This document shows positions 5,765-11,386 of a stretch of 11,386 bases of DNA, in pieces (the first letter of the stretch is position 1; each line of letters starts with the position of its first letter). Location: the NCBI GenBank assembly GCA_900539765.1, contig UQDF01000064.1:1-11386 (forward strand). Direction: 5' to 3'. Both the position numbers and the translations under genes were made by a program. The notes under the pieces are model-generated. The model did no database searches. It was given only the letters and a program-made list of their open reading frames with translations, and was not told the DNA's origin. This DNA comes from an uncultured Porphyromonas sp. (GTDB lineage Bacteria > Bacteroidota > Bacteroidia > Bacteroidales > Porphyromonadaceae).

Positions 5765-6754
5765 ATGGCACAACAAGTCATCGTATCACCATCACCGCAT
5801 ATTCATAGCGGTGACACCATTAGCAAGAATATGTATGGGGTGCTGATTGCTTTGATACCAGCATTCCTCGTCATGCTCTACCAGTTTAGGGTAGACGCTC
5901 TACTTATCACCGCCATCTCGGTAGCCTCTTGTATGCTCACGGAGTGGGTCATCACCCGTTTCTTCCTGCATCGCCCCTGTCAGCTACTCGATGGGTCAGC
6001 ACTGCTGACAGGCGTCATCCTAGCCTTCAACCTCCCCGCCTCGCTCCCCTGGTGGCTCGTCCTTATGGGTGGTGTCGTCGCTATCGGCATTGGCAAGATG
6101 GCCTTCGGCGGACTGGGCAATAACATATTCAACCCCGCACTCGTCGGACGTGTCTTCCTACTCATCTCCTATCCTGCGCAGATGACCACCTGGAAGCTTC
6201 CCGCCCGCCTAGCTGAGCAAGCTCCCGATGCAGTCTCTGCTGCGACGCCTCTAGGCATCCTCAAGTCAGGAGCGATCAATGAGCTACCCGACTCGTTGCA
6301 GCTCCTCGCTGGCTTCAACTACTCCTCCATGGGAGAGGTGAGTGCTATCGCTATCCTCATCGGCTTAGCTTATCTACTCATCCGACGCATCATCACCTGG
6401 CACACGCCCGTGGCCATCATCGTCTCTGCCTTCGTACTGAGTGGCATCATGCACCTCTACGACCCAGCAATGTATGCTAGTCCCTTCTTCCACCTACTGA
6501 CGGGTGGTCTGCTCTTTGGAGCAGTCTTTATGGCGACCGACTACGTCACCTCGCCCATCTCGCATCGTGCGCAGCTCATCTACGGATGTATGATCGGACT
6601 ACTCACCGTCATCATCCGCTTGTGGGGTTCCTACCCTGAGGGTATGTCTTTTGCCATCCTCATTATGAATGCGTTCACCCCACTACTCAACAACTATATC
6701 AAGCCACGTCACTTCGGTCATGTGGGCAAATCTAGAAAGGAGGCTAAAAGATGA
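5765..6754 (+). CDS. rnfD: Electron transport complex subunit RnfD
   Basis: RnfD is a polytopic inner-membrane subunit carrying covalent FMN and, by homology with NqrB, taking part in ion translocation. It has 329 residues and many hydrophobic helices. Family landmarks are DGSALLTGVILAFNLP (76-91), GGLGNNIFNPALVGR (115-129), MATDYVTSPIS (256-266) and YPEGMSFAILIMNAFTPLL (290-308). The flavinylation site is expected at Thr161 in DAVSAATPLG (155-164), attached through phosphate by the ApbE transferase. No apbE gene lies in this window. The motif reads SAAT rather than SGAT, a substitution I do not regard as disabling. The stop overlaps the rnfG start by 4 bp (ATGA), implying translational coupling. 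Confidence 0.97.
   Translation: MAQQVIVSPSPHIHSGDTISKNMYGVLIALIPAFLVMLYQFRVDALLITAISVASCMLTEWVITRFFLHRPCQLLDGSALLTGVILAFNLPASLPWWLVLMGGVVAIGIGKMAFGGLGNNIFNPALVGRVFLLISYPAQMTTWKLPARLAEQAPDAVSAATPLGILKSGAINELPDSLQLLAGFNYSSMGEVSAIAILIGLAYLLIRRIITWHTPVAIIVSAFVLSGIMHLYDPAMYASPFFHLLTGGLLFGAVFMATDYVTSPISHRAQLIYGCMIGLLTVIIRLWGSYPEGMSFAILIMNAFTPLLNNYIKPRHFGHVGKSRKEAKR
6736..6743 (+). promoter_or_regulatory. Shine-Dalgarno-like site before rnfG
   Basis: AAAGGAGG lies 7 bp before the rnfG ATG, inside the last codons of rnfD. It is a near-perfect Shine-Dalgarno sequence in a group where such sites are usually absent, and no other gene in this operon has one this clear. It supports the start at 6751. It may be partly forced by the Arg-Lys-Glu-Ala codons of the RnfD tail. 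Confidence 0.5.
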
Positions 6755-7899
6755 AGAAGCTACCCTCTACACTCCCCAATATGATCCTCTCACTCGGGAT
6801 CATCTGTCTGATCATCGCTGGTATCTTAGCCTTGGTCAATGTAGCCACCAGAGACACCATCGCACAGGCCGAGACGAAAGCTAAGGTTGAAGCGATCAAG
6901 GAGATCGTTCCTGCCTTTGACAACAACCCTTACGAAGAGCAAGACACCGTCGCACTCGAGAGCGAGCCTCGTCCACTCGTCGTCTATCCCGCCATGCAGG
7001 GCGGGCAGCCTGTCGGCTATGCCATCGAGACCTATACCGATGCTGGCTTCGCTGGTCACATAGATATTATGGTAGGCTTTGACATGCAGAGCCAGATCAT
7101 CGGCTTCAAGGTACTCAAACACGAGGAGACGCCTGGACTAGGCGCTAAGATACAGGAGTGGTTCACCTCTCCCGCATCGAATGCTGATCTCATCCGTGAC
7201 GTACGCGGACTTGACATGAGCAAAGCCTCCCCGCTCAAAGTCACCAAGGACGGCGGCAAGGTCGATGCTATCACCGCAGCGACCATCTCTAGTAGAGCCT
7301 TCATCGATGCTATCGAGCGAGCATATAGAGTCTATCAGAGTCTCATCGGTGAGGGTAGTCCCGTAGCTCAAGCCACTGAGAGTAGCTGTGCGCTCCCCGA
7401 GCGAGAGGTCATCGACAGTCTCTTCAATACGATGCTTCCTGCCTATCGTCTTGTGGATAAGGCGAAGAGTGGTGCCACCGACGATGGCACTCCCTGGCTC
7501 ACTCAAAGCTACGGTACCAACGATATGAGTCAGACGACAGGGCTACTCGTTGTCACCACCAGTGATAATGACTACGAGGGGCGTTGTCTCCCGATGCTCG
7601 TCTGCTTTGACAATAGCGGTGCACTCACAGCCTTTGCCATAGCTGATGTCAATGCCACGGGCAAGCTCCTCTCCATCAGTAAAAACTATGGAGGCAACCA
7701 AGATCCCGCCACCGCTAAGCCCTCGAAGAAGTCACTCATAGGCAAAAAGGTTACCTCTTCTAATCTCAAGCTACGTGAAGATGGCGGATCCATAGACGCT
7801 GTCTCAGGATCCACAGTCTCTTCACGCGCTATCCTACAGGGCATAGCCCGTGCTCAACGCATCTTTGTAAAGGCCTCTGCCAACGAATCAACTAAGTAA
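6751..7899 (+). CDS. rnfG: RnfG subunit with two tandem FMN-binding domains
   Basis: RnfG is a single-pass membrane subunit whose periplasmic domain holds covalent FMN and relays electrons within Rnf. This protein has 382 residues, against roughly 200 for most RnfG proteins. One membrane helix lies at about 10-31. The first FMN-binding domain (about 75-195) has the typical ETPGLG (126-131) and the attachment motif DAITAATISSR (172-182) with expected flavin site Thr178. A second, similar domain (about 262-371) follows. VVTTSDNDYEGRCLPMLVCF (267-286) parallels the fold around residues 91-110, and DAVSGSTVSSR (349-359) gives a second candidate flavin site, Thr355. The second domain has ATGKLL (302-307) where ETPGLG would be. 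The frame is continuous, so this is a genuine fusion or duplication. It overlaps rnfD by 4 bp and ends 9 bp before rnfE. Confidence 0.93.
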   Translation: MKKLPSTLPNMILSLGIICLIIAGILALVNVATRDTIAQAETKAKVEAIKEIVPAFDNNPYEEQDTVALESEPRPLVVYPAMQGGQPVGYAIETYTDAGFAGHIDIMVGFDMQSQIIGFKVLKHEETPGLGAKIQEWFTSPASNADLIRDVRGLDMSKASPLKVTKDGGKVDAITAATISSRAFIDAIERAYRVYQSLIGEGSPVAQATESSCALPEREVIDSLFNTMLPAYRLVDKAKSGATDDGTPWLTQSYGTNDMSQTTGLLVVTTSDNDYEGRCLPMLVCFDNSGALTAFAIADVNATGKLLSISKNYGGNQDPATAKPSKKSLIGKKVTSSNLKLREDGGSIDAVSGSTVSSRAILQGIARAQRIFVKASANESTK

Positions 7900-7908
7900 T
7901 GCACCGCC

Positions 7909-8499
7909 ATGAATAAGTATATCAAGACAATTACCAATGGTATCATTACGGAGAACCCCACCTTCGTGCTTCTCCTCGGTATGTGTCCTACCTTGGCGAC
8001 CACTACGTCAGCCATCAATGGACTCAGTATGGGACTAGCCACCACCTTTGTGCTTATCTGCTCCAATGTGATGATATCCCTCTTGAAGCGACTCATACCC
8101 GATGCAGTACGTATCCCAGCCTTTATCGTTGTCATCGCAGGCTTTGTCACCGTACTACAGATGATCATCAAGGCATACCTACCAGCACTCGATCAGAGTC
8201 TAGGCATCTTCATACCGCTGATCGTGGTCAACTGTATCGTCCTCGGGCGTGCCGAGTCGACCGCCTCCAAGAGCAGCGTCGGCATATCCTTCTTTGACGG
8301 TGTCGGCATCGGACTAGGCTTCACCATCGGACTAACCCTCCTAGGCATCGTACGTGAGATGCTCGGAGGCGGTTCATTCTTTGGGCTGACCGCTTATCCC
8401 AATGACTACTCCGCACTACTCTTCGTGCTGCCTCCAGGAGCCTTCATCGCTCTAGGACTACTCATCGCCATCTATCACGCTATCACTAAGAAGCAATAG
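7909..8499 (+). CDS. rnfE: Electron transport complex subunit RnfE
   Basis: RnfE is a six-helix inner-membrane protein that, with RnfA, forms the core of Rnf and carries electrons across the membrane through a 2Fe-2S centre at their interface. It has 196 residues, a normal length. The two half-site cysteines are visible: C26 in LLGMCPTLA and C109 in VVNCIVLGRAE, the latter a highly characteristic RnfE segment. The inverted-repeat topology shared with RnfA shows in the similar ENPTFV and NNVVLS segments near the N-termini. The start lies 9 bp after the rnfG stop. A 64-bp gap with a small hairpin separates it from rnfA. Confidence 0.97.
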   Translation: MNKYIKTITNGIITENPTFVLLLGMCPTLATTTSAINGLSMGLATTFVLICSNVMISLLKRLIPDAVRIPAFIVVIAGFVTVLQMIIKAYLPALDQSLGIFIPLIVVNCIVLGRAESTASKSSVGISFFDGVGIGLGFTIGLTLLGIVREMLGGGSFFGLTAYPNDYSALLFVLPPGAFIALGLLIAIYHAITKKQ

Positions 8500-8520
8500 A
8501 TCAAATCAATGAGATGCAAA

Positions 8521-8535
8521 GGCTAATCCCTAGCC
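8521..8535 (+). other. Small hairpin between rnfE and rnfA
   Basis: GGCTA (8521-8525) and TAGCC (8531-8535) are perfect complements around ATCCC in the 64-bp gap. No T-run follows, so termination is unlikely. It could mark RNA processing or stability control, or be chance. Confidence 0.25.
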
Positions 8536-8563
8536 ACTGCTCACCACACAGACACTTACTACT

Positions 8564-9145
8564 ATGAAATTCCTTATCATATTCATCGTTGCTGTCTTTG
8601 TCAACAACGTAGTCCTCTCCCAGTTCCTCGGTATCTGCCCCTTCTTAGGAGTCTCTAAGAAAGTCTCTACCGCCACAGGCATGGGCGCAGCCGTCACCTT
8701 CGTCTTGCTACTAGCGACGATGGTCACCTGGCTTGTACAGACCTATATATTAGTTCCCCTGGGACTCGAATTTCTGCAAACCATCGCCTTCATCCTCGTC
8801 ATCGCCACGCTCGTGCAGATGATTGAGATGATCATCAAGAAGATCTCCCCCGCGCTCTATCAGGCGCTCGGCGTCTTCCTCCCGCTGATCACGACAAACT
8901 GCTGTGTACTCGGTGTCGCTATCCTCGTTATCCAGAAGGAGTTCACCTACGCTGAGTCACTTATGTATGCCGTTTCCATCGGTATCGGCTTCCTCCTCGC
9001 CATGGTCATCTTCGCTGGTATCCGCGAGCAGCTCGCCAAGACTGGTAGCACGCCACGCGCTATGAAAGGCACCCCCATCGCCCTCATCACCGCTGGCATC
9101 CTAGCGATGGCCTTTATGGGCTTCTCTGGTCTAGCCAGTCTCTAA
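8564..9145 (+). CDS. rnfA: Electron transport complex subunit RnfA
   Basis: RnfA is the partner of RnfE in the membrane core, with six helices in opposite orientation, sharing the interfacial 2Fe-2S centre. It has 193 residues, the standard size. Family signatures are NNVVLSQFLGICPFLGVS (14-31) with C25, and PLITTNCCVLGVAI (107-120) with C113 and C114, of which C113 aligns with C109 of RnfE. PALYQALGVFLP (96-107) and GIREQL (152-157) are also typical. It is the last gene of the operon. A hairpin and a strong intrinsic terminator follow within about 120 bp. The spacing to rnfE is the largest between any two rnf genes here. Confidence 0.97.
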   Translation: MKFLIIFIVAVFVNNVVLSQFLGICPFLGVSKKVSTATGMGAAVTFVLLLATMVTWLVQTYILVPLGLEFLQTIAFILVIATLVQMIEMIIKKISPALYQALGVFLPLITTNCCVLGVAILVIQKEFTYAESLMYAVSIGIGFLLAMVIFAGIREQLAKTGSTPRAMKGTPIALITAGILAMAFMGFSGLASL

Positions 9146-9160
9146 TTGGGCGAATCACTC

Positions 9161-9183
9161 AGGCGGTCAACGCTATACCGCCT
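9161..9183 (+). other. Hairpin downstream of rnfA
   Basis: AGGCGGT (9161-9167) and ACCGCCT (9177-9183) form a perfect 7-bp stem with a 9-nt loop, 15 bp after the rnfA stop. No T-run follows. It probably adds structure to the rnf mRNA 3' end ahead of the real terminator and may protect it from 3' exonucleases. Confidence 0.5.
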
Positions 9184-9227
9184 CTAGTCTAGCTCCGCTC
9201 ATCATCCATTGATGTAGCAGACACATC

Positions 9228-9266
9228 AGCTCCTAGATACGTTGACGTATCCAGGAGCTTTTTTTT
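9228..9266 (+). terminator. Intrinsic terminator of the rnf operon
   Basis: AGCTCCTAGATACG (9228-9241) pairs with CGTATCCAGGAGCT (9246-9259) with a single A-C mismatch. The loop is TTGA, and eight T residues run through 9259-9266. This is a textbook intrinsic terminator on the + strand. It separates the rnf operon from the T9SS gene. Confidence 0.92.
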
Positions 9267-9277
9267 AGAGCTCGCTA

Positions 9278-9308
9278 TTGACGCTCTTCTAAAAAAGGGC
9301 TACATTTG
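9278..9308 (+). promoter_or_regulatory. Bacteroidota-type promoter of the T9SS cargo gene
   Basis: A TTG at 9278-9280 (-33 element) is followed after 20 bp by TACATTTG at 9301-9308, which matches TAnnTTTG. Position and spacing both fit the primary sigma-factor promoter of this phylum. Initiation near 9315 would leave a leader of about 85 nt before the ATG at 9401. This is the best promoter in the window. Confidence 0.7.
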
Positions 9309-9400
9309 CTATAGCTTGGTATCGAGATCCAGTCGCAAGGCCAGCGATCAGACTTGCCATCGTAAAGATGATCCTGTAAACAACATTAACATAAGAGATT

Positions 9401-11170
9401 ATGAGACAACTACTGCTTTGGATCGCCGTACTGCTTGTGGGCGGATCCACACTCTTGGGAGCCAACGAAGTTGACGTAAATCATTTGGAACTAAGCATGA
9501 CCGCAACTGGCGGTACACTTTCTTTCCAAAAGAACTATGCGGATAACAACATCGAGATCAATGTCTTCGATGCCAGCAACAACCTAATCGAGAGCGGAGA
9601 CCTAGTACCTGAGGGCACTATGCTCAACCTGATGGGTACCGTAAAAGGCGGGAAGTATCAACTCAAGAGCTTCCATGTCTCGTGGGTAGAAGACGGGACT
9701 CCAAAGTCCGAAGAGCTACTCATTACGGCTGCAGACGACTTCTACGGGTCTTACTTGAAGCACTGGACCATGAAGCCCTATGACACGACCATCACCCTCG
9801 ACTTTGAAGAGGGCGATCCTGACACATCAAGAGATCTAATCCTTACGATAGAGCCTTCGGAAAATGGTCTTATCGAGCTCTTTGACTACGACGGAGTCAC
9901 TCCCATTGCGTCAGGATCGTCTGTCAAAGACGGTTCCGTGATCACTGTCAAAGCAACGCCAGACAACGGGTACAAAGTATCTCTCCTAAGGATCGGTGAC
10001 GACTTCTACAGCAAAGACGCACTACACCCAGATGCAGAGACAGGCGTCGTGACCAAGTTCCAAACAGTCCATGCCTCGATGGTCATAAGTGCCCTCTTCG
10101 AGGAATACAAACCCAATAACGTAGACATCACAGTCATCAGTCCAAATATGGTTGAGGGCATGCTGATCATCTCTTCAGATGGTGAGAACCTAACACCTAC
10201 CAATGGAGTCCTATCTCTCGAAAAGGGTAAGCAGATCACCATAACGGCTATACCTATGGATGAGTACGCCGTAACTTACATTAAGGTAGGCAGCACAGAG
10301 TACACAGAGGGACACGGACTAACTATTGGCGAGGAGGGCATAGCTACCATGCAGCTGGAGGTAACCGAGTCCACGACCATATCGGTTCTCTTTGACAAGA
10401 AGCAACAGATCGAAAAAGTCCCCATCACGATAGCTCCCTGCGACCATGGTTCTCTCGAGGTGCTTCATGGAGAGCAGCTCCTATCTAGTGGCGATCAAGT
10501 AGACAAAGGAAGCAGTATAACGGTCAAAGCAATACCTGACGAAGACGGATACGAGACCCTCTCCGTAACCATCGGCGATAAGGTTTATGAGGGCGATGCG
10601 CTAGTCCCTGATGCCTTCGGTATCGTGGCTCTAGAGGACATCATCACCGAGCCGACGACCATCAGTGCCCTCTTTCACAAGAGTGCCGTAGATACCTATA
10701 AGGTCACCTACACCTTCCCCAGTCAAGTCGCTGATCACATAACTGTAAAAGCAAATGGAGAGCCCTACCCAAGTGGCACCGATATAGCAGCTGGCACCGA
10801 CATCGTTTTCGTCTACACACAGGGAGACTCTAAGTGGCATGTGGACAGTTGGATTGTAGACGGAAAAGCGGTAGCAGAGACAAAAGACAAAGCACTCTTT
10901 ATCCTAACCGTAGAGAAAGACACCGAGGTCGGAGTCGCTATATACGACGGCATGCCATCCATCACGCGAGACAGCATCTCTATACGTCTCATGGATCACA
11001 GGTCATCACTTATGGTAAGTGGCCTCGCAGCGGGCACCCCGATTTGGATCTGTGATACCACAGGCCGCACACTCTTGGTCTCCAAGAGCCACTGCATAGA
11101 CCTCAGCATGATGCCACGAGGCGTCTACATCGTGCGTGCAGGAGATATAGCTATGAAATTTGTCAAGTAG
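9401..11170 (+). CDS. Secreted repeat protein with T9SS sorting domain
   Basis: This is a predicted secreted or surface protein of 589 residues exported by Sec and then by the type IX secretion system. A signal peptide covers about residues 1-20, with likely cleavage near LLG-AN. Five beta-rich repeats of about 85-110 residues follow: about 27-136, 146-235, 239-333, 339-427 and 432-516. Three repeats end in a shared pattern (SMVISALF, STTISVLF, TTISALF), and inner lines of the type ITVKATPD or ITVKAIPD recur. They resemble the divergent InlB B-repeat/Flg_new-type modules of bacterial surface proteins. The last 65 or so residues form a T9SS C-terminal domain, ending in RGVYIVRAGDIAMKFVK (573-589). 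No catalytic domain is visible, so adhesion or a structural role is more likely than enzyme activity. It has its own promoter after the rnf terminator. Confidence 0.85.
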   Translation: MRQLLLWIAVLLVGGSTLLGANEVDVNHLELSMTATGGTLSFQKNYADNNIEINVFDASNNLIESGDLVPEGTMLNLMGTVKGGKYQLKSFHVSWVEDGTPKSEELLITAADDFYGSYLKHWTMKPYDTTITLDFEEGDPDTSRDLILTIEPSENGLIELFDYDGVTPIASGSSVKDGSVITVKATPDNGYKVSLLRIGDDFYSKDALHPDAETGVVTKFQTVHASMVISALFEEYKPNNVDITVISPNMVEGMLIISSDGENLTPTNGVLSLEKGKQITITAIPMDEYAVTYIKVGSTEYTEGHGLTIGEEGIATMQLEVTESTTISVLFDKKQQIEKVPITIAPCDHGSLEVLHGEQLLSSGDQVDKGSSITVKAIPDEDGYETLSVTIGDKVYEGDALVPDAFGIVALEDIITEPTTISALFHKSAVDTYKVTYTFPSQVADHITVKANGEPYPSGTDIAAGTDIVFVYTQGDSKWHVDSWIVDGKAVAETKDKALFILTVEKDTEVGVAIYDGMPSITRDSISIRLMDHRSSLMVSGLAAGTPIWICDTTGRTLLVSKSHCIDLSMMPRGVYIVRAGDIAMKFVK

Positions 11171-11386
11171 CCACCTCACATCCCAGTAGCCTCTCAAAGT
11201 TTTGTGGATATCTAAATGGCACAAGTCGGTTAGCTCGATGCGATGCGTAGCGATTCGTTACTCGTGAGATTTGTGCAGCTAATTTCTGTTTTCAGGTGCT
11301 GGGAGATATTTAGACAGGCGTATTCGAGTCATGTCCTCTCCTGAAATAGTACACAGTTGGGAAGCCAACCCCAACAACTATGAAAG
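11171..11386 (+). other. Non-coding end of window, possible next start at 11380
   Basis: No gene is supported here. No intrinsic terminator for the T9SS gene is evident, and no TAnnTTTG element was found. GCACAA (11219-11224) and TTGTGC (11271-11276) form only a weak distant inverted repeat. The window ends with ATG AAA G from 11380, which could be the first codons of a further + strand gene, but seven bases cannot establish that. Confidence 0.4.

Noticed and set aside
6219..6252. SAAT instead of SGAT at the RnfD flavin site
   Set aside because: The attachment Thr (161) and the surrounding DAV-PLG context are kept, and Ala at the Gly position seems tolerated in this family, so I do not claim loss of flavinylation.

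Overview
The window looks like a chromosomal segment of a Bacteroidota bacterium, most likely Porphyromonas or a close relative. This is inferred from four things. The electron-transport operon has the order rseC-rnfB-C-D-G-E-A. Several start regions have TAnnTTTG-type promoter elements and almost none have Shine-Dalgarno sequences. The last protein ends in a type IX secretion (T9SS) sorting domain. Base composition is close to balanced and codon use looks alike across the genes. All recognisable genes are on the + strand, and I see no mobile element, tRNA or rRNA.

Layout. Positions 1-485 are non-coding. They hold an eight-unit, 21-22 bp palindromic repeat array (98-265), five TTAGRRR heptads running on from it (265-299), a candidate promoter and a leader hairpin. 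Next come a GH3 lipoprotein of the NagZ type (486-1802) and a CobD/HisC-like fold-type I aminotransferase homologue (1844-2869), 41 bp apart and probably co-transcribed. A new candidate promoter at 2951 precedes the RseC-like gene and the six Rnf subunits (2982-9145). A strong intrinsic terminator (9228-9266) closes this operon. A well-spaced Bacteroidota-type promoter (9278-9308) then drives a repeat-rich secreted protein with a T9SS signal (9401-11170). The last 216 bases are non-coding up to an ATG at 11380 that may start the next gene.

How it works together. The Rnf complex passes electrons between reduced ferredoxin and NAD+ and couples this to ion pumping. RnfB and RnfC carry iron-sulfur clusters, RnfD and RnfG carry covalent FMN, and RnfA and RnfE form the membrane core around a 2Fe-2S site. 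RseC-like proteins commonly accompany rnf/rsx genes. The GH3 lipoprotein probably acts on N-acetylglucosamine-containing glycans such as cell-wall fragments. Nothing in the sequence shows a functional link between it and Rnf.

The most notable points are these. The aminotransferase has Gln at the position of the PLP-binding lysine while the rest of its active site is kept. RnfG carries two tandem FMN-binding domains. The upstream repeat array has two-helical-turn phasing and an overlying 38-bp inverted repeat. One array motif recurs upstream of the rnf operon.
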